A DNA stretch of 64,000 nt. It comes from Fasciolopsis buskii (Eukaryota; Platyhelminthes; Trematoda; Plagiorchiida; Fasciolidae). A program made the position numbers and the translations under genes. The notes below the pieces were generated by a model. That model did no database searches and was not told where the DNA came from. It worked only from the letters and a program-made list of their open reading frames with translations. The stretch spans positions 20,064 to 84,063 of the forward strand of contig LUCM01009923.1 of assembly GCA_008360955.1 (NCBI GenBank), read 5' to 3'. Below, piece by piece: positions 1 to 14,218 of this stretch (within the stretch, counting starts at the first letter, position 1; the number at the start of each line of letters is the position of its first letter).

Positions 1-17
1 TCAAGGCAAGTTTTACA
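1..17 (+). repeat. Truncated 3' end of the Penelope-like dispersed repeat
   Basis: The first 17 bases match exactly the terminal part of the repeat copy at 19418-19434 (TCAAGGCAAGTTTTACA). The rest of this copy lies outside the window. The sequence that follows is unrelated to the other copies, so the family's 3' boundary is at or near position 17, as in the copies at 19434 and 49704. Confidence 0.55.
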
Positions 18-1817
18 ATCAAATGACTGAGGGAACGTTCACATGCCAACTGATGTTTAGTTGTGTTCGTGTATGTGTGTGCTTTGAAATGTGGGTCAGG
101 TGAGTGATTAGTTGTCTTCCACGTCATGCGTCACCGTGGTGGTGGGGTCAACTAGCGCGGTGACCTTTGGTATGCTTGCTTTGGATCTAAGGATCACTAA
201 GAACGGTTTCATGTGTTTAGTATCCTTAACATGAGGACATATTTCTAATTGACAGTAACATGCATGTGGTGACGTCTGAAAAATACCTAGAAAAACAAGC
301 CAAGGTGTTCATAAACATTTTGTTAAGAAATGCTTGAGTGGGGAAGACAGGAGGTCAAGTGGCACAAAATATGGAGTCTGTTCATGAGAATCTTCAAACC
401 AATTTTACAGTCATAAAAACGGTTTACATTTGACCTTGGACTATCACGGTAGCTTCACCAAAACGGAACTAGCTGCCGGATCTCCAGTTCTCCTTCGTGA
501 ATGACAGAATTCTCTGTAGTACGCAAACCTAATCATTGCTTACAATGGTGCTGTGATATGTTTACGCGCAAGTCACGTGAAGCGGCCCAGTGCGGCTCCA
601 AGCTGACCAGTCTAAACAAGCAATCAATGGGAACCCTGACGACAAGTGTTCGTGAAATCCAAACAGTCCACGATTCGATTGGATGGAGCATATTCCATTA
701 TTTGGAATAGTTCCAGCTTTGTATGTAAATACATGAGTTGTAGATAGAACTTGAACTTGCTTCTGTTCGTTTGTGGTCTTTTTGTTGATTTTGTCCGCAC
801 AGGTTGGAGTAAATGCTCATTGGTAACTTTTATTGGCTCATTACTATGACTGACCGAATTCCATCAACTAATTACATGACTACACCTTACGAAGATAATT
901 TAAAGAACGAGACGAATATCAATAAATTATGAGGTTATTCTTGCTTTTTAATTAATGGTGGAGATCCAACTGAAATCTTTGTGCAAATTGCAACTAAAAA
1001 CCCCATGCCGTCTTTCCCAGAATGGGATGTCAAAGATTAGTGGTTATTGCACCCAAACTAGATTAAATTTGATCCATTCTTATTGACAAAAGTGTCCGAA
1101 GTAGTTGTTTCAATAAACTTCCATAATTACGTCTTATTTCTTTTCCCCTGCAACATTCGTGGTTAGATGCTAGTTCGCTACTCTTCAGCACCCAACACAG
1201 GCACGTTAAAACGTCTGTTTTGAAAGGGAGAAAAGGAGAGAAAACTTCTGCTCCACTCCGCCGTATATCTTTGATAGATTCTACGTCTCCATTGCCACCA
1301 CCCGCTTCTTCTGATTCCAGTGAGAAAAACTAAATGGACCAGAAATAGAAGTCCAATTTTTAGTTTTCTGATGACTGATTCGGTCCATCCTTATTCATTT
1401 ACTTCCTCCTGTGGAGTTTTCGCTCAGACTACTGACTAGGGTAGGCCGAACTATTTCACCACAGAAAGTTCGTACTCTGACCTTGGTAATAAAAAGCCGA
1501 GTTAAGATCCACTGCAATTACTGTCCTAATTGTTCTGTACAATTAACGTGATCACTGACACTACAGTAGTCTGTTGTAGCTTCACCGGTGAGGCAACACT
1601 GTAAATTTGGATAATCTGGAATGGAGACTGGCTCAGTGTAACATTAGGTCTGGTTCACCTAATCCAAATCATTTGGCCTTCCATACTAGGGTTTTACTCT
1701 ACTTCTGTAAGGATGCGGAACAAGTGCTAAATTTATCAAGCACGACCTGAGCGACTGCCTTGTCTCACTAATCTTGAATGGATGCAATAATCTTCCCGTT
1801 CTTATCGACTCACTCAC

Positions 1818-1925
1818 CTTCATCTACGTCTTCTTGCTTTTCACCATTATCGCATTGCTTCAATCGTCTCCAAGAAGCAAAATAATCGTCATTATTCTCG
1901 TAATTACTTTGTTTTGACGAGTTTG
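1818..1925 (-). CDS. Candidate internal exon, unknown product
   Basis: A minus-strand segment of 108 bases lies between an AG (TTAAG, 1927-1926) and a consensus donor GAAG|GTGAGTG whose GT is at 1817-1816. With two leading bases and one trailing base it reads 35 codons without a stop. The product is very hydrophilic, with the stretches SNYENNDDYFASWRRLKQ and EKQEDVDE. The length is a multiple of three, so the exon would be phase-symmetric. The polypyrimidine tract is only moderate. No family is recognised, and no partner exon with good sites was found nearby on the minus strand. It could be a chance open frame beside a good donor. Confidence 0.18.
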
Positions 1926-1999
1926 CTTAAATCTGAGAATTAAAATTGGCCACTCACTCAGAGGGTAAGAAATATTAATGTTCATAAGTAGTTAAGTTT

Positions 2000-4900
2000 C
2001 TTCCCCAACGGTCTATATTACATGCAATAACATTTCAAACCTAATTTATGTGATTATTAGTTCACGATAAATAAGTTTAGTTTATTTGTTTTGATAACGG
2101 TAAGAAAATTGAAGAACTGCTTAAAGTATTATTGCCAAGTGATAATTGCTTCGGTAAAGACCACTTGAGTTGAGTAAAACTTGAAATCGTGAAACGTAAA
2201 ATGTGTAACAAACAGGCCATGACCTGTATCACGAGAGTTCATTTGTATATATACGGAGTTTTTGTGCCGAACTGGTATCACTGTGGTGTGTTTTGAGTAT
2301 TATGATGTACTGAATGCCTCATTCTTAACCGCGAATCATTGTTATGATGTGTCTTCTCATCGCCGTAGAGAATTTAAAGTGTTTATCACCCGAGTACTAG
2401 TTATTGTCGAGCAAAAATGAAACTTGATTCGTTCATAAATTCCGACAGTTTTGAACGAAAGGAGAATGTTTCACCTGAAGTACTAAAGCTGAAGATGTAC
2501 CTTGAACTCTGGTGGAAAAGTAAAATCTTGGGCAAAATGATCAGCAGCCAAATGAATTCATCCAATAATCCCAGATGCCATGGTGCACAAGTAATATGAA
2601 TACAAGAACCATGTGCCAACAAGGTGCAATAACTGACTATTTCCCGGGGTGAAGTAAATGAGAGAATTAAAAGTTAGAGTTTCACTAATAGATGTGCACA
2701 TGCTATTTGGTTCCACTCACCCGTGGCCTCGCATCAACCCAAATTTGCTAAAAATCGTCGGGAGTTCTGAACGAATCAAGGTTACCATTTTGTTCGACGA
2801 AACATATTTGACAAACATACCGTTTCTTCTATGGACATGTCTGTGTTCTGTCAAACGCGATTCACTCGATATTCAAATTGTTTTCCACTGAGACAAAGCT
2901 GTCAGTGCAGATATTGGTCCGGTCACGCCTCCTTCCTTTTCGATTGCATTCTCCGGCGAGAATGTCCATGTCTAAGATGCTCCCTGTGCCATTCTGCCTT
3001 AGGTAAAGTGCTGGAGCGATTCTCTTAGTTAATCCACCGTTCATGGCATCAAGTTCCCTCTTGTTTAGCGTAGTCAAAAATATCACTCACGTTTGCAATA
3101 TATGTTCAGTGTAACAGACGCTACATCGTTCACTCGGTAGCTGAATTCTTACCGGAAAGCATCATAGTGAATTGTACCTAATAAACTGCTCATGGCACAG
3201 TCGTCAGATTTTTCGTTATCCTTCGTTGCCAAAGTAGGGCTCCTCTTTTAATGTGGATAGTAGTTTGGGTAGTACCGATTTCTTATTTCGCAGTCCGATA
3301 TCAAGATGGGTTTTGCCCAGTAGGTGGAACATGACCTAGATGGGACCTTTCACTGATGCGTTTGTAATGCTTGAGTTATTGTCCATGGCAGTCAAGCGGT
3401 AGTGTTAAATATTCTCATAATGCAGAATTTTGTATATGTAAAGCTCATCTTTTACTAAGCAATATGCGACTGACTTCGTAAATGGTTGACAATTTTGACA
3501 GATTGCGTAGATTGGAATTCCCCGTTGATTTAATTAGGCATATTTGTGTGCCTATTTTTAACTGCTTGATAGACCTTTAAACTAGTGCTTGACCCCCTCT
3601 TTTTCGCGGTGACTTGGTTGTTAATTTCTGCAGCATTCAGTCAGGATCATTTGAAGTGACTTCCGTCACTAGTTTATTTTCGCCATTGTGAATTGTTATC
3701 TCTCTTGCTTTCGGATGTTTTCCCCGTTGCCGAGTGCTATGTTGTCCTTAAATAATTGTCCACGCTGCTCATTCGTTCTGATGCAAGTCCAAGTTACCCG
3801 TGATTTTTTATCGTAGTTTACGTAATGCATACTGGCATGCATATGTATATAAACAATATCGGAATAAGATTTTATGTGCCCCACCGATCGATCTGTACCT
3901 AGTGATGATTGGGCTGATGTTAATCATTATGCTATATATGCGTCCGCAACACGACTCGGTCAATGCAGTACTGATCCAATGGGTATTTCTATCATTATGG
4001 TTGAGTTGTATATATTGATGCGCACAAATCCTGCTTCCCTTTGTTTATCGTATCGAATATTTTGATCCCTACTGCGATTTCATTCTTGACTGCCTTTCGT
4101 GTGGGCTAAGCAGTTCACCCACCAACCTCAGATATTTCGGCACACTTCCCACTCTCAAAAAACCCGACCTTCTGTTCGCTCTCATGAGATCAATACAGTA
4201 GCGCACATTCTCCATTGAGCCCATACCTTCCAGCTGGAAGGCGTATTTGAAACCATTGTACCAGCAGCACCTGTCTGGGCTAATCATAATTGCTGAATAA
4301 GGCTTGTCCAGATATGGCCCGCGATATGCGTGGTTGACGGAGTGGCCTCAAATTGGTGCGTGAAACGTGGAGTTAGAGAAGCAGACGTGAAAACACAGAA
4401 ACTAATCCAACTCACTACTCGACAACGATGGCGCACAAAGATCCATGGCGTCTACATGGACATGAAAACACTTTTCATCAGTAGTGACTTCGGAGAAAGA
4501 TGAGGATTAGTCACTTTGGTCAATCTTGCTGCAAAAACTTGGAAAGAGAAAGACTTCCCCAAACTGGAGCATACTCATTTATGTTACACCAAACATAGCA
4601 ACTCAAAACAAGGTTAGTAAATACGCATATCCTGGGATGAGATTCGAATTTGAAGCACATAAGAATCATGAGCGCCACTGGATAAGGGACTAAAAGTTGG
4701 CGCTTTTCAGTGAAAAAGTTGCAAATAATAAGGCAGTCTGTATCAGGAAAGGAAAAATTCTTTACAGCAGTATGTTTCACATAAAGATGGATAAATTCCT
4801 TAGCCACAGGGAAGATACTGAGCGGTGACTAAGTAGTTTTGCACCATTTTTGTCCGCCCTGGCAATATCAGCTTGACAGACTGGAGGTAAAAATGTACGG

Positions 4901-7900
4901 GTCTGAGAAACGTCACGAGAATACCTAGAAGTTCTTTTACCTCATGTTGGCGATGCACCGGAAGAAAAAATGATGGTCTTGAACTTTTGTCAGTGAATAT
5001 CTGTCACTGTTAGAGACCAATGTAAGGTCTATAGGTTTGTGACCAGCATAGGTGATAATGTTTCAGCCTTCTAAAATGTATCGGCACTGTACTGTTCCAA
5101 AGTAGATTGCAAGGAGTTCATAAGCAGATACAGTGTATCGGGCCTGTGACAATCGCAAGTTCCCCAAGAAAACCGATGATAGATACTCTGAGCTATTACC
5201 TGTATATTTCAGTCATGCAGCAGGAGCATCTGTGTGCAGAATGCGGCTAACCACTTCGTCACTGCTTACGTGCACAAGAGCACTTTCCAAAAGGGCCCTT
5301 AACTGCTCGTATTACCGCTTGAGCTTCCGGAATTAAGTGGGACTTGCGCGATATTCTTCCATTAGCTCAGTGAGCAGCTGCAGGTACTCTGTACAATTTA
5401 GTATGAATAAGCAGTAGCATTTGATAGTGCAAAAGTAACGAAGGAAAATTTTTGAAGACCATGATTCTGAGCATTAACAGGCACAATTCATTTTGGTCAG
5501 TGGGATTTAACATCTCCACCGGGTAAACATGAGGGTTCTCAATAACTGGGGCACCAGAACTGGTGGATTTTTCGTGCACCGGGAAGGGTTGAAAAACTAA
5601 CTGCAGTTGCACCCGATTCTCGTGTTCGTTTATACTGACAACGAACGGGTCATCAGCCATTAGTAGGGCAAAATAAGGACAGTGAATCACTTTGTTCATG
5701 AAGTCCCGGAAAGTTTAATTTGTTTTGTTGCAGCTAAGAGACACTTGAAAGAATTTATGTGGGCCAAAAAGGTTTGTGATTTCGTTCTTCTGGATCATGT
5801 GGAACAAGGAAATCAAAGACCTACCTGATATTGGGGTTATCCCCAGTTCCGAAGTGCCCAAGTTCTGCTCAGGCCAAAAAACTATGGTGTTACTCTATGC
5901 TGATATATTGTTGATTGTAGAGTCCTACACATTGTCTGGTGTTGCGCATGGAGCAATTTGTGGTAAAGCAATTATGAGAAATTTGTCCAAGATGGAACAT
6001 GACTAGACTAATTAGACTAATTCTAAGGTCACTTCTGCCAGCATAGATGTCGTACCTTTTAGAAACGCAGCAATCGCCAAATACACTGCTTTACATCAAC
6101 CACAACAGCAGAAGCGCAAAGAATGTTGATGTCCAGAAGCTAGAAATATACATTGGCAATCATGAAAATACAAAAAGCTATTGCCTTGGGTTGAAGTGCC
6201 GTGCCACTAGCTTTTGGTCCAACAGTTGCTTGTAGAACATCGGTGGCAGAACCGAGATAATTTTTGCCAGGAAGAACAGAAAAAACACTCATCTGTCTAC
6301 CGGCATCAGCTGTGGGCCTTATGGAATAAGAGTGAAAAAAATGCAAAATAATGATCAGATTCAATGCCAGTGGGAGCAACTAAGGTTTTTTCGGCACAAT
6401 TTATTTTGGAACTGAATGCAAAATGTACAACTGCCTCGTACACAGACGTTCAAATGGTTTTTCTTGTCCAATTTCAATCCTGCAACTTCAGGATTTACCG
6501 TGTGTGCCACAACATATCCATTAATCAGCTCATTAAAAGTACCATGTTTCCTGGTTACCCTACCATAAAGATTAGCTATCCTATTAAATCTGAATTATAT
6601 TTGACATTATATACAACACATTTAACGGCAATTGTCATAGCGGACTGCAAATTAGGCTTCAAAATGTTGGCTGATTAAATGAAACTTTCCGGACTATTAA
6701 GGATATCCTTATGGATTGGAAATGATGCAAACGAGTCAGCATTATTTATATATTTTCTTGGAAAAAACACCTATGCTCTGAAGAATAACAAACTATTTGC
6801 TTGCAACCGGATGAACCTATTTTACCAGAAGTTGAATTTTCTGGTTCAGCGGCAATTCAAGGCTGTCATTTTTGTGCGTGCCAGAAAGGCTAAATTAGGC
6901 TCACATGACTAGCATGAAAACCAGTCTGTTTGCAATTACATCCTTTAGCTGCAAAACACTATTATAGTTGGAAGAGTGACTGTAGAGCGGTTGAGTATCA
7001 GGAATCAACCAGTCTGATTCACGGCACACATTAGTGACCAGAAAAAACAAAGATTTTGGTGCATCCGTTGCATTCACCAACAATAACTAGATGTAACGTC
7101 CGTCACCTCTGGTGCTGAGTCGGTTTAAAGTTCATGTCAGACCAAGTTGGATAAACCCGAGGCACGTGAAACCAGTCGTGCTACCTACGCATTGTCAGAA
7201 TAAGCTGCCAAACTGACAACAAGAGAATAAACAATTGATTCTTAGATATTCCGTTCTCGGAAAGTGCAGTTCAGGCTACCAGTCTCACTCACACTATTAT
7301 TGCCCAAGCATAAGCTTCACATACCTTGCTATTTAAAGTGAGGACAAGCTTGGTTCAACTTGTAGGACAACAAAATGTGTATAGAAAAACAGAAAACCAT
7401 TTTCAGAAATTTTCCCTTACCGTTTCTGCACAGAAGCTCATATGAAGTACATACACTCTCCAGTCTCGTAGGTCAAACATCCCTATATGATTGATGCGGA
7501 AATCGTGGTACCTATGATTTTTCGAACGGATCTGGTTGAATTTTTAATATGCCCGACATTTTTCCTACCGTAATTAAAGCTCTGGCTACTATTGGGTAAA
7601 CAATTCTACATCTTGGTTCTCATATTGTACACATTCGTTTGAATGATTTTGACAATAGAAATTGATTTTGTTTTATGAAGCCTTACAGATTTCGGGCGCC
7701 AGTTTGCCAACATCTGCAGTCGTTTTGCGAATGAACGTAATCACTCCTTTGGAGTCATCGAACTTGACCATGCCGATTTCAATTCCACTAACGGCTGATT
7801 AACAACCATCACAATTTTTCGAGATAAACGTTTGACGAAAAAGATGTTTACCAAGTAAAAGAGGCATGAAAAGGAAATCTGTGCAAATGCTCTGTATGCT

Positions 7901-10900
7901 ATCAGGCTCTCAATAACTGGTCTCGCGAATTTGAACTCATAGACATCCATTGACAGAAGACTAAGATTTTTAAAAACTGCCCATTATTATTTCGGCTTAC
8001 GTCGGTGAATTTTTTGACCTCTGGTCTTAGTGCTACGCATCGTTCTCCAACGGTTTCTTAGCGATAGCGAGCACGATCTTGGTACGGGTTTACTCATGAA
8101 AACATGATATTGTTCTTTATTACTCCGCGTGCTCCATGGATGATAGTCACCTTTATTATTTGCTCTACAAACTTTACCGTTTCAGTGTTTTCATTGATCC
8201 ACTCAGGTGTTTTTCAGGTATGTGTAAATTTTTCTGTCATGGATATGTTAAGATTTCTAAAGGATTCACCACGATCTTAAATGTATAGCTATAACCGCCG
8301 AGACACATTTACTTACCGATATACGTGAACTGTGTTATACTATTGGTGGTTTCCAATAAAATACCCTTTCCTCTTTTTCTTGGCAAGCTGGTTTTCTTTC
8401 TGGTGTCATTTTAATCTATTCACTTTGGAACACTTTTTTGTCTGTAATCTTGCTTTCTTAAGCCTGAATCTGCTAAAACATATTCAGCTCTTATCCCATG
8501 CTGATGTGGATATCATTCTTGATTAGCGCAGAAAGCTAGTCATCTGTGTTTCCAAAAGGCTTGCACAAGCCTGCACAGGCACCTGTTTGGTTAGAAATTT
8601 ACTGCTGTTAACAACCACGAAGCCTTGGGATTCATCTGTCATGCACATCAGCTTTAAACTAAGCAGTCCGCGGCGCTGTTTGAAACGTAAAGTATTACCA
8701 GCAGTTCACGCCATTGTGGCATCATGCATCGTTATTTTAAATATATCTTGTCTAGGCTGCCATCTTTTTCGCTGCCATTAACAACCAAAGACTGCCTGTT
8801 GGTACAGCCTCTGCCGGTGCAATATAAAAAAAATTACGTTGGACGGGGAAGCTCTAGTAGTTTCAACCTTGCGTAGCTGATAGACTTCCCGCAGTAACAA
8901 GGATTTTCGGCTTTCTGAGAATAGGGAGGATATGTCGATTACTTCTGATGGGCCGTTATATTTCACCAACTAGTGTGATTATTCAGTCAACTCTTGTTGA
9001 ACTATGTTGGCTCACTTGTATTCTAGTTACTTGTGTCAACAAAATGAAGTTTCTTTGCATCTTATTTGTTAGTGGCCAAAACTGGACGTAGACAGTTTGC
9101 GCGTTGCCAATAGATGTGGGATGCCCCTGCGCCGAATAACATCCGAACCGCATCATTTGAAGCACCAATACGCCCACACGAATACTACTGTCGATCGTTC
9201 CTTGGTACAAACCGTACTGCTGTTGTGGTTGATGGACGTTCACGTCTTCATGAAATATGCACTCAAACAGCACTGAGAAATACATTCAGCGGAGGAGTTG
9301 CATTGCTGTCGAGTGCGAACAACGACACCCATTGCACTGCTAAATCCTGAGGAGAGTCGTTAACCGGTCTTGTTTGTAAACGTGAGTACACTATTATGTG
9401 TTAGCAATATGTTTACGGTTTATTAAAGCCTTAACTGGCACATTCACAAATGCTTTCGCATCCAAAACCCGAGCCACAGAACCGCTTTTGGGTGCAGCAT
9501 GAGAGTGAACGTTAATTATTTCAAAACTACGACTTATGGCCGGAGAATGCGGCTAATTTGAGAAAAGAAGTTGAATGATTTCATTCTAGATCTCGACGAT
9601 TTATCACATCACAGGTGCCATGTTGGTCTAGTGCAATTCAGTGGCGAGGGTCGTTCTGGTGTCTGATCAGATGCTGTCACCAGGTCGTAATTTAAACTTA
9701 AATACATATAAATCCATGAACACAACGAAAAAGATGACTCCATGAAGATATGAATCATTTCGTGAATCCTATGCAAACGTTTATAGACAGCTTCATTTTA
9801 GCGGTCAAATGCAACACGCTTTTCATAGTGATTGGAGTGGCTTCAGTTTATACACGAATATTTGGTGACATTGTGCACAATGTTCCGTTATCATGAACAC
9901 TAGAATAAACATACCTGCAGCTTCTAAAATGGCATAAAACATCACATTATTATTTAATAACGCCGCTTATGCAGAATGATTATACGATTACGAATAAATG
10001 AAAACAAGCTTGTCCGTCACTCTGACGAGTTTACTTTTTGCGGTCACTGTTAACGCAAAGCATACTGATTTGAGTTTTTGTCAACGATCAGCTTCCTCAC
10101 TTTATCTGCCTCAGTAATCTTTTTAAAAATTGATACACCTTGTTTTTTTACCAATAAATGAAGTGTAGAACAGAACGAAAGGGTGTTTTGCCGGAGAGAA
10201 ATTCGACTTACTGGTCTCTTGAGTTTCCCTGGAGTTGGAGGAAGTCGAGCCTATAGTGACACAATTTATTACTGCAGTCAATTAATTAGACATCCCTGAA
10301 AACAACTCGAAGTGATACTTGCAAGTTTTTAATTGATGTGCGAACGAAGTCAAATGCCGATATTTAGTTAACAAACCACATAAGAATGTATAGATTCCCA
10401 TTTAAAGGTTTCCGTTACACAAACAAGTGAGTCGTATTAACATTATGTAAGCCTTTCTGACCTGTAAATGTGATAGGAAAAACCTCAGTAAAAATATTGC
10501 CTTCTATGTCATTTTTTGCACTGAATGAATGTGGACAATAATTCATCGTATTTTGGAATAGGATTCACGGTGACAGGTTTCTTCTTTCCGAAGATGGCAA
10601 CGCAATTCGGAGTTTGGTTCACAGCCTTTTCTTTTAGGCCAGAAAGCCGTCCCCTTAATGTAGTGGTGCAGAACGCCATCCGGATCAGCTGCAGATGCTT
10701 TAGAAGGAAAAGCATGGATATGAACAAAACATACGCGTTTATGGGTGGACAATGTTTCATCCAATTTAGCAAATTCACACCAAGCTTTGACCTTTCCGTA
10801 TTTTGGTCACGAAGAACTTTCAAACCTGGGAGAATTAGCGGCTCTGATTTGGTGAGCTGTCGCGTGGGCATATATCATCTAGTTATTCTCCACATTTTGC

Positions 10901-13600
10901 GCAGCTCTCGCTTATGGATTAACAGATCAGCGGCTGCATCCCAGCAGACCGTTCAAAAGGTAGGACAAGCTTAGCTGAGAGTGGTCAAGTACTATAATCC
11001 CTTGGAAGACAATGTTCCACATATAAACACATTAACCATTTTGAGCGTGATATTATTAGTCAACTTAGATTCAAAAAACGGACTGCCCACATCCTGTCGA
11101 AGTTCTATCATAATGACATGGAAAGTAATATCCTGGAAAATTTTCTCATCATTTTGGCTTTGTGCAAGGATGCAAGCTGACAATGGAAGTAATGAGGAAA
11201 TTTCGGTCACTAATAATACTATTGGCGCAACACCCATCTTTCTGAGTGTCTTCAAATAAATTCATTTTACCCATTTCGAATTGCGACCATCATATTTCGA
11301 TTCATACCACCATAACTAGGACTGTTCAGGTAATTTTTTCATGGGATTTTCAGAGCTATGTGATCAGTTTTATGGAAATCAAGGAAGCAGACTAGTCCAA
11401 TCCCACATTTATGTTCCAGACCAAGGGAGTTCGGTTTCATCAAATAGTGCATCGATTAGTAACTGAAACAAGAATCTCCTTAATGAGGCTTCCATTTGTC
11501 ACTCAACTTTTTCTTGTTTTACCATTCTTGTCCTGTTGCTCCAAATTCCTGCTGAATAGTTCTCAAATAGATGCGACAGTTCTCTGTTTCTACGTGTTCT
11601 TTCCGTAACTTAACCTACTTGCCATTGTGCGCTTTCTCTGGTTGCAGTCGACTGATCTAAGCAGCCTCTAAATGATTGAATTTTTCATCATGGTGTACAA
11701 AATACAACACCAATCATCAACCTTCAGCTCTAAATTAAAATTATTTTAACACACTTGAGATTGGAACTGAATCCGTTTATGATTTACTCGGAAGAGAGCG
11801 TCTAGAAAATCGTTACTGATAAGTTCATTTAGTAAGCGAATTCTCACTTCAAATTTCCTTGTTTATCTGAGTTTTCTATACTGGTAAAAATTACTGCAGG
11901 GTAAACCCGGAGCAAACCAAATTATTGCATGGATCTTTCGCTAGCATAAGCAAGTATCCAAAACTTTTGCTACTTAACTCTAGATCACTAGCCCGCTTTT
12001 AGGCTAGCACGGCCACGAATGATTCGGGCACTCCATTTGCCTTTTTGGGTCAAACGGGATGAAATGACAAACATAAAAGTGGAAATCGCTGCTAACTACC
12101 AGTCCACCATTTATTAGGGAGTCCAGAGAAAAGCGTAACTTACAAAGGTCGGAATGCACCCGAAAACGTCATGTAAGCATTTTAGAAGACGTCGGTCAGA
12201 TGGCACTCACCGGTGCTTTACAAGACCGCCATAATGCGTTTCAACGATTTCGGCGTTTCTTCTGTTTTTTTGAATGAATGCAAATTAAGATGTAACTCGA
12301 ATTAGGGGTTGTGTTGTGACCAACTGTGTTTTAGAAGTGACAGGCAATCGCAGCGAGTACTGCTGTCATGACTGGACCCAATTTGAATCCTTATATTACC
12401 AAAATCTGTGAATGTGCATAGTAACATGTCAGGATAACTGCTAGCGGAAATGAAAATTCCGAAGACAAAATAAATACGATAGTTTAGTTGTGTATAACTG
12501 GAAGACCAAATATTAAGTGTGAATGAATTAGCATGAAAATGAAATCCGTTTATCTTGCCTTTCGGAACATCATTCTGGCTACGTTTCGCTGCAATTACCA
12601 GTCGATGAAATCTACGAGTGTACAAAAACAACGGCATTATAATTGTAAACTCCCTGTGACTTATAGCACCCATAAGTTACCAACACTAATAGAAACGTGA
12701 AATCTATGGCTCATTTCGAGAGAGTGAAACACAAATGCTAGCTTCTGGGGCTACCACGTTCCACCTGGTCAATAAGATATCTGTTAGCGGTAGACCGAAT
12801 GGAGTCAGCATTGCTGCACCGTTCGGGATCAACATTCTAGGAGGGCAAAGTGTAATCTCTTAAGCACAGAAGAAGCCGGCCCCATCAGTCTTCACAGTCA
12901 TCCGCTGTATACTCGAAAAGAAGTTGGTAGTTGCCCTCTGAGTCCTCTATCCCTTCCTCCAAGCCTATACCACAAAACAGTTAACACACCACGTTCATTC
13001 TCTCCTGGCTAATGCTAGAAGAACCTCCAGACTCTTCCCCGTCGACATTTCTGTCTGACTAACCCAAGCTTTTTAAAGTTTTATCCTAATTTGTATCCGC
13101 ATGGGCAGGAAACACTGAGAACGGGCTTGTTTACGAAGTTGTTCTCTCAGTGTGTTCACTAGGAAATTTCACAAACAATTATAACAGTCAAAGATTGAGT
13201 TAACCATCGAATTGTTAACTTACAAACAAATGGACTAAGACATATCTAGACAGAAGCTCGTTTTGCAAGCTAGTAGGTTTTAAACGCTAAGCCAATCACT
13301 AACACGTTGGTGGTCAGATTTTGCATCGGTCAATGAGGTCTGGGCTCATGGACATACCTTTAGACAAAAGTAGGCCGATTGTTACTCACTTTTATGTTAC
13401 TGAAATCTAGTGATCAGTTTATGGATGATAATTTAGGACTCAAACCCTTATTTGTTCCAGACACAGTGCTTCTGAAAAATCAGCAACTTCAAATAACCAA
13501 AATCTGTTTGAGAGTTAGATGTACTGACATTTTCAATTTGCATTGCAAAGGAGTGTCCAGCGACTACTGCCTTTGTTGCCAGTAGTCAAAGTTAGAATTC
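2000..13600. other. Non-coding or unassigned stretch
   Basis: I see no recognisable gene, RNA or transposon protein here. Open frames of 60-149 codons occur on both strands, for example 5367-5699 minus and 10525-10974 plus. Most overlap one another and none shows a known motif. A GC-elevated open block at 9114-9350 is listed separately. Confidence 0.4.
9114..9350 (+). other. GC-elevated open block, possible repeat or coding fragment
   Basis: About 240 bases that look clearly richer in G+C than their AT-rich surroundings. The plus frame is open for 78 codons from ATG, with segments such as APNNIRTASFEAPIRPHEYY and VVVDGRSRLHE, to a TGA at 9348. The opposite strand is also open (8983-9285), so frame alone does not decide. 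No family is recognised. The composition step fits either a decayed transposable element or an isolated exon. Confidence 0.2.
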
Positions 13601-14015
13601 GGTCCCAGCATGCTGAGGTGCAGTGCATGCGTTAACATCGCGGAAACACACTTAAATACCTCATACTTAGACAGGTGGATAGATTGTTCGCAAATTATAA
13701 AATGTGTCAGTTTGAAATGCCAATGCATGTATTCTCACCACATCTGTTTTATAACGGAAAAAGAGACAGGAAGACATCTGCTTCCGTACAGCCGCAGTTC
13801 TTCAATCCGTTCTATCTGTGGGCAGCTATCCCCAGTCCCCACTAAATCCTGTCAGAAGAATCACTTAGAGAAGACACAAAGTTCATTTGTTGGACCAAAA
13901 GCAAATCATATACTAATTTTCTCAGATCAACACTCATTGATCTATCATTTGGCTGGCCAATTGAGTCCATCCTTATTAACTGGCTTTATTATGTGATTGT
14001 TTCTCATTTATGCAG

Positions 14016-14148
14016 GACGACATTGCAGCAGGGGTGCGAAACTTCGATCGGCATAATGGTTATTCATCAGTAGCATCTGGGGCTGCTTTGATATCTGGGA
14101 ATTTGTTATCGGGAGATGTGTCATCTCAGCACCCATGCGATAGCTATG
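14016..14148 (+). CDS. Candidate exon 1 of an unidentified plus-strand gene
   Basis: A strong acceptor (a TGTTTCTCATTTATGCAG tract ending at 14015) is followed by 44 open codons plus one base, ending at a donor ATG|GTGCGT (GT at 14149). The reading starts DDIAAGVRNFDRHNGYSSVA and ends with QHPCDSY. It is Ser/Gly-rich and more GC-rich than the flanks, as expected of coding sequence in this background. It has no ATG. It ends with one leftover base, and the next candidate exon at 14219 supplies the two bases needed, giving a glycine codon across the junction. No domain is recognised. The intron between them would be 70 bases. Confidence 0.3.
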
Positions 14149-14218
14149 GTGCGTAACAAGAGGATATTGCAAAGCACCCAGGCAACTAAAGAAATAAAAT
14201 GTCCTTTTCTTAAAACAG

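Noticed and set aside
501..710. 69-codon ATG frame with fairly balanced composition
   Set aside because: It starts directly after an in-frame stop and has no acceptor, promoter or recognisable motif. This length is common by chance.
801..850. Acceptor followed by WSKCS, like the start of a thrombospondin type 1 repeat
   Set aside because: The following residues lack the cysteines and glycine that define the repeat, and the frame ends after a few codons.
2862..3086. Minus-strand frame containing ELDAMNGGLTKRIAPALYLR
   Set aside because: Looks protein-like but overlaps equally open plus frames and lacks a good acceptor-donor pair.
4069..4287. Minus-strand frame with GSMENVRYCIDLMRANRRSG
   Set aside because: The upstream AG supports a different, shorter frame. 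The evidence does not decide and no family fits.
5367..5699. 110-codon minus-strand ATG frame of natural-looking composition
   Set aside because: No known motif and no convincing splice sites. Several frames of this length are expected by chance in 64 kb.
5721..5775. Short exon with EFMWAKK, briefly considered as an HMG-box piece
   Set aside because: The HMG signature residues around it are absent and the exon would be only about 40 bases.
13610..13996. 128-codon frame upstream of the 14 kb exon candidates
   Set aside because: No donor in the phase needed to join the exon at 14016, and the composition is not persuasive.
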